Shown one piece after another: positions 1-11,596 of a DNA stretch of 64,000 bases (position 1 is its first letter; each line of letters opens with the position of its first letter). A model generated the notes under the pieces. That model worked only from the letters and a program-made list of their open reading frames with translations, was not told the DNA's origin and ran no database searches. The stretch is from assembly GCA_036023115.1 (NCBI GenBank), contig JAYKKT010000080.1, forward strand, positions 7,391,501 through 7,455,500. The letters run 5' to 3'. The DNA is from Brasenia schreberi (Eukaryota; Streptophyta; Magnoliopsida; Nymphaeales; Cabombaceae). The translations under genes were made by a program, and so were the position numbers.

Positions 1-1585
1 CAAAACATATTTTTTCCAGATCCGATAGGTGATAGAAATTTACATCAAGAATCAGATTTATCTCTTCCTCCAGTTACTCCAGGTACTCCAGACAGTGAAT
101 CGGATAATCTACCTATTGTTATCAGGAAAGGTAAACGTGCAGTCGGGAAGTATGCCTTGGAAAAAATGGTATCTTATTCTGATTTCCCAAGAGAATATCA
201 ACTGTTTGTAATGAATGCAGAGAATACATTTGTTCCAAGAACATACGAAAAGCCAAGCAACTTCCAAAATGGAAAGCTGCTATGGAAGAGAAAATTTCAG
301 CCCTTGTGCGCAACCAAACTTGGAATTTAACTCATCTACCATCAGGAAGGAAAACTGTGGGATGAAAGTGGGTATTTTCTGTCAAGTATAAGGCTGATGG
401 GAATATAGAAAGATATAAAGCGAGGTTAGTAGCTAAGGGATATAGTCAGTCGTATGGGATTGATTATACAGAAACATTTGCTCCTGTAGCCAAGATGAAT
501 ACTATCAGAATCCTATTAAGTCTGGCAATCAACAAAGAATGGGAACTATGACAATTGGACGTGAAGAATGCTTTTCTCCAAGGTGATCTCACAGAAGATA
601 TTTATATGGACTTACCCCCTGGATATGGTTGTGGACAGGAACAAGAGAAGGTATGCAAATTAAAGAAATCAATCTATGGATTGAAACAGTCTCCACGAGT
701 ATGGTTTGAAAAATTTAGCGATGGGGTTCGAACCCTTGGTTTTACATAATGCATTAGTGATCATACTCTCTTCATCGAACAAGGTCAAAAAATTATAATA
801 TTACTGGTATATGTTATTACAGGAGATGATACTGCAGGCATTATTGATTTAAAGAAGAAACTCAACACTCTATTCGACTTAAAGGATCTGGGAAGACTGA
901 ATTATTTTCTAGGTATAGAAGTTGTTTATAGGAGAAATGCCTTATTCCTATGTCAAAGAAAATATATCAGTTGGTTATGTTAGCAGGTGGATGCATAACC
1001 CTTCCAAATATCACATGAATACTTTCTTTCATATCATCCGATATTTGAAGTCTATAATAACATATGGCTTATTATATACCTCCAATTCATCACTAGACCT
1101 GAAGATATACTCTGATGCTGATTGGGCAGGTTCAAAGACAGACAGAAAATCAACTTCTGGTTATGTGGTCTGTTTAGAGGGCAATATTGTATCTTGGAAA
1201 AGTAAGAAACAATATGTGGTATCTAGATCTAGTGCAGAAGCTGAATATCGTGCAATTGCATTGGGTATATGCGAAGGATTATGGGTATTATCTCTGCTGA
1301 CAGAACTTGGTCTAAAAATAATTACTCCAGTTCCCTTTTACACAGATAGCAAAGCAGCCCTTCAAATGGCACTCAATCCAGTTTTCCATGAACGGACCAA
1401 ACATATTGAGATAGATTGTCATTTCATCAGAGAGAAGATTTCATAAGGCATTTTTTATCTCATTCATGTATGTTCAAAACGGCAATTAGCAGATATTCTC
1501 ACAAAACCATCATTAGCAGGAGGACTCCAGAAAACTCTTCTACAGTTGAAAATTACAAATCTCCAAGATTCAACTTGAGGGGGCG
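1..1585 (+). pseudogene. Ty1/copia pol remnant (RT and RNase H), 5' end outside window
   Basis: This is the 3' part of a copia polyprotein. The reverse transcriptase core is visible at 555-749 ([26 protein letters not shown]). RNase H is at 1100-1440 (YSDADWAGSKTDRKSTSGY, SSAEAEYRAIA, and HIEIDCHFIREK at the end). The reading frame is broken several times: a TGA replaces a Trp codon at 362-364, the frame is lost at 549-551, and a stop follows 749. Around 805-830 the catalytic YVDD box is missing, because the sequence reads YV followed directly by ITGDD. The segment between the end of RT and the pre-RNase H region is also deleted near 965. The element is dead. A polypurine tract at 1575-1583 leads into the 3' LTR. 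Confidence 0.9.
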
Positions 1586-1948
1586 CGTTGGAGATCAACT
1601 TGAATCTTGATTGTCTAGATGTAGAATTTAGTTTATATGTAAATTTAGTTAATTATGTAAGTAAGCGTAATAGACCTAGTAAGTTATGTAAATAAATGTA
1701 ATATGGGTCCTAATGGATCTTCTTGGATCCATTAGGACCCGTATCCTACCAGCCACTTACTAGGGGTAGTTTTGTCTTTCAAGTTAGATTGTTAGTATAA
1801 ATTAGTGAGTCATTAGGGTTAGAGTCTTAAGTGAGAAATCGTGATTGGAAGGAGGCAGCTGAAAATATGTGGCTGACCACTCCATGGATGAGCTCGTGAT
1901 GTAAGTTGTTTTTATTATTTATAAAGTGTTTGTTTCTCGTTAATCTCA
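1586..1948 (+). repeat. 3' LTR of the copia remnant
   Basis: The LTR starts right after the polypurine tract TTGAGGGGG. Its first base is C where TG is expected, so CGTTGGAG probably comes from TGTTGGAG. It ends in TCTCA at 1948. The end is fixed by homology: the hAT sequence that follows resumes at 1949 and matches the minus-strand hAT copy near 61240 across the insertion point. A palindromic stretch at 1700-1745 (GGGTCCTAATGGATC and its complement) lies inside it. ACATT at 1949-1953 is the expected downstream copy of a 5-bp target duplication; the upstream copy is outside the window. Confidence 0.75.
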
Positions 1949-2338
1949 ACATTATAAAGGAGGTTAAGATTTTGATTTTGAAGCAGAAGGTGGTGAGGAT
2001 CTTCAGCAAGGAGAAAATGAAGATTATTTAGTTGATGATCCTGATTACAATATGTAAATGTAAATGTATTTCATTTTTTGCTTCAAAATATTTTATTTTA
2101 TTTTTTAATTATTCAATGGTGAATGATCAATATGTACTAAACTTTGCATTATATGAATTCTTTGCAATTATCAATTTTTTCTGCTTTTTTTACTTTTTTG
2201 GATTTTTACTATTTTTTTAATATTAAAGCACGATACATTACGCTACGATATGCCCGTATTGTGGACCAAAATGATACATGATATGATACTTGTCGAACAA
2301 CACTGTACATACGTACCGATACGATACGGATAACACTG
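1949..2338 (+). mobile_element. hAT transposon, 3' end with transposase C-terminus
   Basis: Positions 1949-2180 are the inverted counterpart of 60998-61240. They encode the acidic tail of a hAT transposase, with the short end DDPDYNM before a stop at about 2055. After that come AT-rich sequence and, from 2225, a subterminal cluster of GATACG/CGTATC motifs. The element ends at 2338 with GGATAACACTG, which is the right terminal inverted repeat seen in the other hAT copies here (CAGATAACACTG at 35154-35165). The presumed 8-bp target duplication is 2339-2346. The copia element is inserted at its upstream edge. Confidence 0.75.
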
Positions 2339-2346
2339 TTTAGGTG

Positions 2347-2892
2347 TGTTATTTCCAACTTATTTATATGCAACTTTAACTGTATCAATTGTTTATAAAG
2401 AAAAATGTATTAAATTTTTTAGATGCTTTCCAAACTTGGTTATTGGATCAAAAGTGTGTTTTAAACAATAAGTTGCATCTCTTGACTTTATTAAGATTCA
2501 TGTTGTTAGTCGTTTGTTAAAGACCTTTGTGATTAAGGAGCTTTATATTGTTGGCCTTTAGACAAAACTTAATCATTGTTTGAAGATGCACTTATTGTTG
2601 ATAACTTATGATCTTTAAAGTAATATTTTCATTTGATTAATGCCTCCATATTATTGGCCTTTTGTTGAAGACCTTTGTGATTAAGGTGCTTCGTGTTGTT
2701 GGCTATTGGTTGGAGGTTAGTTAGTCAATATTGTTCAAAATATTTTCATTTGATGTAAAGAAAGAAGTATGGCTATTGGTTGATTATATATTTTGTTGAT
2801 CGAGTTACTTCTCCAATAACTGGACAAACTTACGGTGTTTACTTTCTAGTTGGCAAACTTTCGGTCATGGTACCATAAGTTTGATAGAGGGG
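2347..2892 (+). mobile_element. Internal region of a non-autonomous LTR element (3' part)
   Basis: This stretch matches the 3' internal half of the complete element at 10237-13357 (compare 11800-12480). Both carry degenerate repeats containing GTTGTTGGCCTTTTGTTG and GACCTTTGTGATTAAGG. No coding capacity is seen. It ends in a purine-rich tract at 2885-2892 (AGAGGGG) before the LTR. The hAT copy that ends at 2338 is inserted at its upstream edge. Confidence 0.65.
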
Positions 2893-3409
2893 TGTTAAGA
2901 AATGTACTTTTCCATTTTTATTTATTTTTATTTTTCTTTAAAATATAATTTTATTTATTATTTAAATTATGACATGACCGAGGCACCAAGACATTCGAGT
3001 CTTGTCCAGAAGCTCTGGCAGAATGGCCATTGGTGACAAGCCCTAACGGCTAGTCCAGCAAGCCGTTGGGGGCTGGTTGGCCTCCTTTACTTTTTTTATC
3101 TCTCCTTCTCCTATATAAAGTTTCTTCATGTACATATTTCATAAGGTTCTTAGTGGCTAATCAATAAGAGTATTTTTATTTATTTGTTGTATGCTATAGC
3201 CTTTTCGAAGGCTTTGTATACATTAATCTTTCGATGTGCCTTCGTTGCACATGGCCATAGTCTTTTCTAAGGCTTTATGTTCATTACTCTTTCAGTATGC
3301 CTTCATTGTACTTGGTTGTAGCCTTTTCTAAGGCTTTGAGATTGCTACTTTGTGGTGATATGTATTCATGAAACTTCTGTCACTTCCTTGAAGCCCCATC
3401 TTCATTACA
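2893..3409 (+). repeat. 3' LTR of the non-autonomous LTR element
   Basis: The LTR begins TGTTAAGAAATG after the purine tract and ends CATTACA at 3409. It has a TATA-like CTATATAAAG at 3111-3120. Downstream of that is a 61-bp tandem repeat, with units starting at 3194, 3255 and 3316 (TAGCCTTTTC, AAGGCTTTG). An AACGGCTAGT / AGCCGTT inverted pair at 3046-3066 is also present in the LTRs at 10237 and 13093, so this is a related subfamily. The LTR sits inside an older RTE copy. Confidence 0.6.
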
Positions 3410-5285
3410 ACTTGAACTCGACTAAATGGTAGAACCTCAAAAACGAGAAAAAAATATATTTACAAGTGAAAGAAGATATATTTAAAAAAGTTCTTCAAGA
3501 AGATGCTTGGAATTATGTAAGTATAACCAATGGCATGAACAATGTATATTAGGAAAGTGGTAAAGGATGTGTTAGGTAAATCCAAGGGAGGTGTCCGAGC
3601 TAAAAAGAGGCTTAATGGTGGAGTGAGGCAATAAAAGATAAAATTAAGGAAAAAGGATATATTAAAAATTGCACTATACCAACAAGACCTATGAAATGTA
3701 GAAGGCTTATAAGAATGTAGAGAAACAAGAAAAAATGTCATTAGTGGAACAAAAGCTAAATTTTGAGAGGAATTACATTAAAAACAACTCAAAAGATGTG
3801 AAAGAGATATTTGTAAGATAATTAAGACTAGAGAGAGGAAAACTAACGACCTTACTTTTGTAAAATGCATCAAGAATAAGAATAAGAAGAATCCAGTAAC
3901 AAACGATGATATCAAAAATAGTTTTCACAATCTTTTCAACCAAAATATAAGTACTAGTATTAGTTTAGGAGAGTTGAAGTTAGAAGAGTATATGAACGTA
4001 ATTTCTATAATTGTATTCAAAAGGGTCAAAGAGGCTCTCAGACTTATAAAGGTTGGTAAAACTTTAGGACAAAATGAGTCCAAATTATCAAAGTATCAAA
4101 TTGATTAGTCATACAAAAGAATTATAGGAAAGAATTATTAAATAAAGGTTAAGACAAGTTTCAAGCACAACGAACAACCAACCAGGGAGATTTACTCGAG
4201 GCTATTTGTCCTGAGATGCCTCCTAGAACATTTTAGAGCAAAAAAGAAGAACCTTTATATTGTATTTATTAACTAAAAAAACTTCCAATTACCAAGACAT
4301 ATTTTCTTCAAGAATCTTAGAAAGAAAGGTATCCCATTAACATAATCGATCTTAAAAAAGATGCATCATGGTGCACAATCATGCGTAAGGACTCATGAGT
4401 GAATGATGGATTTCTTTGAAGTTAATATTGGATTACTTCAAGGATCAACTTTAAGTTCATATCTATTTATCTTGGTTATCGACGAGTTAATAAAGCATAT
4501 TCAAGATGAAGTACTTCGGCATATATTATTCATGACTCACATTGTGTTTTCCGATGAATCTAAGAAAACAACAACTAAGCCTACAACAACAACTAAGCCT
4601 TTTCCCATACTAGACGGGGTCGGCTAGATGAATCTAAGAAAACAATTACAAGAAATTGAAACTATAAGAAACATTAGAAAAGAAAGGCTTTTGACTTGGA
4701 AGAACAAAGATAGAGTAGGTGGAATGCATGCTTGACCATTTGGGTAGGAAATTAAGATTTATACACATTGTATTCCTCAAAAAAGAAAGTTTTAAATACT
4801 TAGTCAATTTTTCAGAGGTATGAAAAAAATTGATGAAGATATCCACTAAAGTCAAAACGTAAATATTTTAGAGTAGCGATTAGACTTGCTATATTATATG
4901 GTGTTGAGTATTGGGCAGTTTATCAACATGTGCGAAAGATGTCTATGGCATAAATAAATATGCTTACTCATAAGAGAAGGCAATATTTTTAATGAGGTTA
5001 TTAGAGACAAATTGGGAGTCGCATTAGTAGGTGATAAAATCAAGAAAAACTGTTTAACAATGTTTCAACATGTAAAGGCGATCAAAGGAAGCTTTAGTAA
5101 GAAGGTGTGAGAAACTAGATAGTGATTATGTTAAAAGAGGGAGAGTAAGACCACAAAAGTATTGGAAGGAAACAATAAAGAATGATCTAGCTTCTCAAGT
5201 TAACTGCTAACATGGCATAAAATCCAACCTTATGGAAGCAAAGAATCCATTTAGTCGACTGTATGAGAAAAGGCTTAGTTATAAA
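3410..5285 (+). pseudogene. Old, degenerate RTE-clade LINE (RTE-A)
   Basis: The sequence matches the ORF of the better RTE copies from the end of the endonuclease domain to the 3' terminus. The order of matching blocks is the same: ACTAAATGG near 3421, GGATGTGTTAGG at 3567, the RT block with GLLQGSTLSSYLFILVIDEL at 4430-4500, and the 3' end with AAAAGGCTTAG at 5268. Stops and indels are everywhere, so it is far older than copies B to E. The LTR element that ends at 3409 has cut off the 5' part. Confidence 0.85.
4572..4626 (-). mobile_element. 55-bp RTE 3'-end insertion with 19-bp TSD
   Basis: The insert is the extreme 3' end of an RTE element in minus orientation. It contains AACAACAACTAAGCC then CATACTAGACGGGGTCGGCTA, the signature of every RTE tail in this window. 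It is flanked by an identical 19-bp target duplication at 4553-4571 and 4627-4645 (GATGAATCTAAGAAAACAA). It is therefore a separate, almost fully 5'-truncated retrotransposition event into RTE-A. Confidence 0.9.
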
Positions 5286-6172
5286 AAGAAACATGTATGT
5301 AGGCGGACCAGCCAAATCGAGTCCCTTGGCCAACTAAAAGCATAATTGAAGTGAACCTCATATGCATTGCACAAGACAGTGGTGTTTATTGTTATTTCTA
5401 AAGAAATGATGCATCAAAAACAACAAACTCTTAATTTTGATTGTTGCATGATGCACGTCAAGAACAAGAGATATACAGTTCTTATGTGCAGCCTTCATTT
5501 GCTTAGAATTCTATCACAAAGACCTAAGGCAGAAGTCATCTCTACAAGGGGCACTAAGATTAGTTTCTTTTTCTTGATTTAAAAGGCGTCATAAATGCAC
5601 TACTATTAGTTTGTCTTCTTGACTTGTATGATATCTCATAAAGAAAGAGATTCCAGCAAAATGACTGAAAACAACTCACAAACAAATTAAACAAGATATG
5701 GTTCATTAAAAGCAAAAGTTCAATCATTACACTTGAAAGTTAACATACAGTCATGATTGAGAAGTTTCCTGTCTGGTAAAGTTTTCTACTCCTGTTGCAT
5801 ATTTTTGACTTTCCAAGAATTGTACCAGATTCCTTAATAGAAGTAGATTTATTTCTTGAAGTGACATTTGTTTTGTGACGATTTCACGTGTTGAGGACTT
5901 ACATATTAAGCTTATTTTGGAGACAATTGTGGAATACACATTATAACATAAAAGAGCCAATCCCAATTTTTTGCATTTTATTATTTTTTATGACTTCAAA
6001 TGCCAGAATCAAGAATCAGTGGAGATCTCATGGCTTCGGAACTTGAGTAGTGAAGCAGTAGAACAGACAGTGGCATAGAGTAGTCATCTGCATTATGATT
6101 GTAGTCACAGACAAGGCATCTACGGGTTAAAGATTAAAGAAAACAGAAAACCACATTTATGTGAGAACTTAC
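5286..6172. other. Non-coding, probably RADA intron
   Basis: I see no gene, RNA or recognisable transposon here. The next RADA exon after 6173 should encode the segment that begins roughly IFLNVVSG in other plants. It is not visible on the minus strand of this stretch. Confidence 0.4.
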
Positions 6173-6211
6173 ATTGTCCTGAAGTTTCAAACCTGCTTGC
6201 TTTAGAAGAAC
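6173..6211 (-). CDS. RADA: RADA exon, Lon-like domain (VLLKQAGLKLQDN)
   Basis: These 13 codons read VLLKQAGLKLQDN, a conserved stretch of the RadA C-terminal domain. The acceptor is TAG and the donor is GTAAGTTC, which is close to the plant consensus. The exon continues in phase 0 from the exon at 7318-7363 (ends DMIIS). It is the most 3' exon I can place; the following ones are not seen before the TE nest at 1-5285. Confidence 0.85.
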
Positions 6212-7317
6212 CTACGTGACAGATGAAATAATATGTTTAGATAGTGCAAGAGACGCAGTCAACCACACATTCAGCAACAGCAACTAATTAATAGTCTCCA
6301 ATAAGCATACAACAGCTATAGAAAATCATTAGCACGGACATACATATACATGCATGCAAGCATTCACAAATCAAACCCCTAATATTGAACACACTAAGCA
6401 TCAGTAAGTTACTTGTATGTTTTTTCGATGTACCCCTTAGCAGACGGCCACCTTAGAAGGTCCTAAGAGACCAGTTCCCATGCCAAACCATATCTATAGG
6501 GGGCATAAACTTATCAAGGACTTAAAACATATCATGCGGAGCCACAGACTAGATCCACTGTTTACTATAAGGGGCATAAATTTATCAAGGACTTAATGGA
6601 ATAGATCCGAGGTTAAGAGGAAGTAATACAGATTATGTTTGTTGATTTAGACAATGTACATGATACAGGTCAAAGTGATTTTATTAGGAGAATCACAGAG
6701 TAAATGAGTGCCCACTGCATGTCAAACATATAAAAGTAGTAACAGTGGTTTACATGAAGCTATGTGATAAATAACAGATGGCAGGCAATCAGTTCTCGGC
6801 CCTAATATAGAGATAGCATGGATATATTGGAGTTATAGTGGATTTAGTGATACACTATCATTAAATATAACTAACTAAAAGATTCACCAGATACATATAT
6901 GCAGCATATTTCATAAATAAAAAATACAAGTTGTGAAACAAAAAAACATTAATGAGAAACAAAACAAAGTGCTTTGCAAACACAACACAGGTATAAAGTT
7001 ACACATAACTATGATACATAATAGATCATAGGAGCAGAAAACTAGCAAAAGTATACATAAACTGAACTTTAGGAGTAAAATACACGACATCACTTTAATC
7101 ATATAATTTGTTAACACTTGCATATAATACATTCATCAGTAATGAAATTTTAGCTTATCTCCTCCTACAAGTTTCAGATACCTAAATGTCACTGTCAAGG
7201 ATTTTGTTGGTCTCTATTTACATCACCCAATTTTCTATTTGTGACCAAGTAATGATTTGGTGAAGATCTACTATTGCAACACACTACAGAAAAAGTAGCA
7301 AGTATATAAACACTCAC
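6212..7317 (-). other. RADA intron, no transposon recognised
   Basis: This 1.1-kb intron has a GT donor at 7317 and an AG acceptor at 6212-6213. I see nothing else in it. Confidence 0.7.
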
Positions 7318-7363
7318 TGATATTATCATGTCAGCTCTGCCTTCTTTCACTCCATTTACATGC
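7318..7363 (-). CDS. RADA: RADA exon, Lon-like domain (HVNGVKEGRADMIIS)
   Basis: This 46-nt exon reads, after one split base, HVNGVKEGRADMIIS. It is followed by the donor GTGAGTG and preceded by an acceptor CAAG. RadA proteins have R-HVNG-...-RADMIIS at this point, so the preceding exon should end in two bases of an Arg codon. That preceding exon was not found. Confidence 0.85.
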
Positions 7364-10231
7364 CTTGCAACAGATACACCAGATATACACAGTGCCTACA
7401 TTGCAATTCAGAAAATAATTATAAATGCCAATGATTGGAGAAAGGGTCAAAAGTTTTGTGTCACAGTGTCAATACCAATACATAATCAACAGACAATTGC
7501 TAAACCATGGGGACCGCATAAAACATAACACATGCAGGTATACTTTTATTAATTATCTTTCATCAGACAGTACAGTATAACACTACATATTTTATATTGA
7601 GTTTAGTATGCCTTCTGGGAGAAAATGTCGAGTTCAGTGCAGTATCACAAACAAATCTAGAGAAACAGCATTGAGCAAAAACTGGACACCAGTTTGCTTG
7701 ACAATGGTGGCAGTGACAGACCAATGGACAAGATACTTACAACCTGACAGCCAAAATGGCAGCAATTATGGCACCATGTAAGTCAAGGTCTTTAGGTCCA
7801 AAGACGATCAGTGTTTGTACGTATCATTCTGTGCAGTCAGTGTGATATGTAACACTACATAACACAAGGCAGCCATTTGATAAGCCATACAACATTCTAT
7901 GCAAATGCCTTATGTATCATATTTATATTGTGCATAAATGAGATATGGGTGTATCACTCATCCTGACGGGCATCACACGCATATTGTATTATTAACATAA
8001 TTATCATTAGACATTCATGTTTTACTGTTATATAATGGGCAGTACTGCTTTTCTTTTCTTTTTTCTGAAGCATGTGACTATAACATTTTGGAATTTTTTC
8101 AAAAACAATCCTTACTGTGCCTATAATACATGTCACATGCATATTGTATCGAGGGTCAAGAATGATAACAGGACTTGTAACACAACTTAAAACAGTGAAT
8201 ATTTCGTCATTTTGTGGACCTGTGATGCATCTTTTCACCCATTCTATGAGAAAGGTACTCATAATAAGTGAATTGAAATCCCTGTTGTGGGTTATTCTAA
8301 TGGATTTGAACATTGGACTATTAGGAAACTTTTACTCTTGTTTACTACTATCGGACGTAGTTGGGCAACACGGCAACAAAAATTTCCAATTAATAACTTT
8401 ATTGGAGGCAAAAGATTTGAAAATTTGACCATGAGGAACCCATCATGCCCTCCCTCTCGTATATGATTTTGCCTCTCTTCTAGGAAATTTGAACAAAAAT
8501 CATTTTATTCTTCACCCAGGGATTTACAGGATAGATGAAGGAGAATCTTTTGTTCTTTCACAAAATAATGAGCAAAAACAAACAAAGAAATTTGAACCAA
8601 ATCATTTTATTCTTCATCCAGGGGGATTTATAAAGATAGATAAAGGAGAATTGGTTTTTCTTTTGAAAAATAATGAAAAAGACAAGCAAAGAAACATTTT
8701 CTCTGAAAAACAAGTGACAGAAAATACATATTGGAAGACCTTTAAAAAAAACAAAGGAAAAAGATGCTCTGTTGGTAGGGCCTATTTTCACTGTCAACTG
8801 ATGCCATAAGCTCCAATACCAGCCTGTAGTGTCATGATGAGATATCAATGTTCAAATGCAATGGATGGAAGAATGATAAACAAAAGCAAAAAGGATCATG
8901 CTTAGCTTGAGAAACAAGTACAAGGATGTTCCATAGTTTGACACTAAGGCCGACTGTTCTGTCAACCTTTCCATTATCACCCCCCAGAAACCTATCGCAG
9001 AACAAAATGTCATACGATGAGATAGAATGCAATAGAGAGTGAAGGACCACCAAACTACTCAACCGCAGCTCATTATATTCCAACATTAGGCATAGGCTCC
9101 TTCATCCAGACCATTCAAAGCTTGCTATAGATAAAGACCCAAGTACCCAAGTAAGAAATTAATTACAAACATGTAGAAATGAACTAAGAAGCTTTACAAA
9201 TGCACCACCAGCAATCGTAGATACTAAGTCAAGGTTGCCAAATGTGCCTAGCGTACAAGTGGAACCACATCTACAATTTTTTCTCCAAAAGCTTCACAAT
9301 CCTCATTTTGTGAAACAATATGCGGATCTTGCTTTGTCATTCTTATTTTACACTGCTTGCATTCTTCGCACCTACTCTCCATTGGTTTTTGATACACTTC
9401 ATGCGCATTTCAGGTACTTACTGTATGCTTTTTTACTAATGCACTAAACAAGAGAGCTTAAAAACAATATCCAAAAGTTTTTCATCTACAAGTGAAAAAG
9501 CAATACTAAAATAGTTTATATTGTATTAGTTAGAAAATATACTACTTTTCCATATGATTAGGTGTTATACTGTTTTTATCTTTCTTTCTTTATTGGATTC
9601 TCAGTTCACTTTACATTAAATTCTCTTTCAATTTCAGCTTGGATCTTTTTATACTTCTGGTTTTGCTTATTTTGTGGCTTTTCTGTAACCCTTATTACAC
9701 ATTTCTCCTGCTTCTTAGTGTAGCAAAATTCATACTTGTGAAACCAAAGATACCATTTCTTTTATGACATGGTTTCCGACTGTTTTCGTTGTAAGCCACA
9801 AGAGGTTAGTGTGGTAAGCCTCAGTTACTAGATTGGTAATCCTGGCTTTAATTAGGGCCCAAGCGAGCTGAGCTACTCAAGATCAGCTCAACAATAAGTA
9901 GAACTCCAGTCAGTGTTTGTCGTTCTCAAGCCAAGTTTGACATGTCAAAAAACTGCCTTGAGCTCATCAGTATTCATCTCAAGCTGCTTGCAAGCCTAAT
10001 CAAGCTTCATACAATTTATACATAAAATGAAGAGTTAATATTCCCAAATTAAGAATTAAGTAAAAGAAAAGAAAAAGGTCCAAGCGAATTCCACAATCTC
10101 TGAGCGTGCAGTGAAAAAGAACAAGTTCAAAGCAGCACAAAGAAAAAGCATGGACAAACATAATTCTTTCACATGCGACAAGGGACAATTTCTCTATGAA
10201 GATATGAACATCAACCGAGTGGGCCTAAGGT
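7364..10231. other. RADA intron segment with no gene recognised
   Basis: Apart from a 103-bp tandem duplication at 8488-8693, I see no transposon ends, RNA gene or conserved coding segment. Open frames here (for example 7954-8313 on minus and 8117-8428 on plus) overlap each other and show no known motif. Confidence 0.4.
8488..8693. repeat. Two diverged copies of a 103-bp tandem repeat
   Basis: Unit 1 starts at 8488 (TTTGAACAAAAATCATTTTA) and unit 2 at 8591 (TTTGAACCAAATCATTTTA). Both continue with TATTCTTCA-CCAGGG and GAGAAT. An open frame of 106 codons crosses both units. Because the period is not a multiple of three, the two units are read in different frames, and I do not regard it as a gene. 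Confidence 0.8.
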
Positions 10232-10236
10232 ATCTA

Positions 10237-10514
10237 TGTTAAAATGTATAAGTTTGTATATGAAATCAGTTCCCAACAGACCCAAGCCACTTGGGTCAGA
10301 ACCATCAGACACCAGAGCAATTGGGCCATCAGGGGGCCAACGGCTAGTAAAATAGCCGTTAGGCCTTCAGCAACGAGTAGCACAACGACTGGCTTTCACT
10401 CTTCCCCTATAAATACTCTTTATGTACTCAATAAACAATTACACCCTTTGTGGCTTCTTTGTATATTTGTTCATTCAATAAAGGAGATACAATAAACTTA
10501 CCTATTTTATTACA
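10237..10514 (+). repeat. 5' LTR
   Basis: The sequence runs from TGTTAAAATG to TTATTACA. It contains AACGGCTAGT / AGCCGTT (10341-10364), a TATA-like CCTATAAATACTC at 10407-10420, and AATAAA-like signals near its end. The 3' LTR at 13093-13357 matches it along the whole length with small indels. Confidence 0.9.
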
Positions 10515-10530
10515 CGGTATCAGAGTCTAA
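10515..10530 (+). other. Primer-binding site, tRNA-iMet type
   Basis: CGGTATCAGAGTC directly follows the LTR. It matches the plant initiator-Met primer site TGGTATCAGAGCC except for the first base and one base near the end. Confidence 0.75.
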
Positions 10531-11039
10531 TCAAAGGCTTCTATCCTTTGGGTGGCGGCGAGCAGCTGGGTGATAAGGTTTCTGTGGTTTGGGTGGCAGT
10601 GAGCAATTGGGTGATGATGCGATGAGGGTCATCCATGAGTTGAACGACGACGACTGTGGTACAACTTTGTCTCCTTAGTTGATAGATATAGTTGTGCGGC
10701 TCAAGCGGACGTGTTATCAGTTATGGGTGGACAACAGCGAGGCGATGCGGGAGAGTAATGGTAGTTGAGCAGAAGATGCCTTAACCATAAAGAAGTTCTC
10801 GGTAGCGAAGACACTCATATCTTCGGTAGTTGCCTTTTGGTGGCTGGCGCGGCTCGCCGAATTGGGACTCCCAGTGACTTCCCCGATGTTGAGACATACA
10901 AGCCCAAGAGATACAAACTCCCACCCTTCTATGACCTGTATGTCCCTTGCCGAAACACTCCCCTAAGGAACTCAAGCATGGAAGGCTTGGTGGCGGTTTT
11001 TGATCCTAAGGACATGACCGTAATAATGAAGGGTTTGGG

Positions 11040-11596
11040 AGCGGTACCAACAAGGCAAAAAGGGCTTCTTCGAATCAAATTAAAGGTGAACGAATCGAAT
11101 AATTGGAGTTCAAATAAGAGCAGATATGCGACATCCTCAAGCGGTTTTGGTGGGCACAGAGAGCGGGAAGGAGGTCATCCGCAATTTGAAATGTTCAACG
11201 GAGGGGTTGCGGTGGACTCGTGGGGAAGGAAGGCGGAAGATAGCAATGGTTCAAGGCCGATAGCATGACCTCATCTTGTGTTGCAGCCCAGGGCGTTACC
11301 GTTGAATAGGAAGGTTGATCAACAATAAGCTTAGAGTGTTTCTCGGACCACACAGAGGCCCAAGGGTGCGAACCTGTTCAAGGAGGCAAGGCCAAGGGAG
11401 GAGGTGTTGGCCAAGAAGGGGTAGGACTGCAAGAAGATCGAGGAGAAGCTTGAGTCGACAAAGATCAAGGATGTTGATGCCACGACTGCTCCATGGCTTG
11501 AGCGGAATGATGGGTCATTTGGAAGAAAAGGTTTTGGGAATGGGAGGGTGGACTCTCTTTATGATAATCCAGAGGGAGATGGGGAGGCAGTGATGT
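11040..11596 (+). pseudogene. Probable captured eIF4B C-terminal fragment, frameshifted
   Basis: An open frame at 10765-11268 ends with NESNNWSSNKSRY, GFGGHREREGGHPQFEMFNG and DSWGRKAEDSNGSRP. These resemble the repeated DESDNW...NKS and GGFxxRER segments of plant eIF4B. A second frame at about 11350-11596 reads ARPREEVLAKKG, then KKIEEKLES and DGSFGRKGFGNGRVDSLYD, again eIF4B-like (ARPREEVL and a glycine-rich tail). Stops and frame changes separate the pieces. The base composition is higher in G+C than the rest of the element, which suggests an acquired coding sequence. The part before 11040 is not recognised. Identification is by recalled motif resemblance only. Confidence 0.45.

Noticed and set aside
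7736..7790. Possible missing RADA micro-exon (minus strand ending GGCTGTCAG before GTTGTAAG)
   Set aside because: It would end in AG as required, but there is no acceptor AG at the right distance and the residues (AIILAV-type) do not resemble the expected segment.
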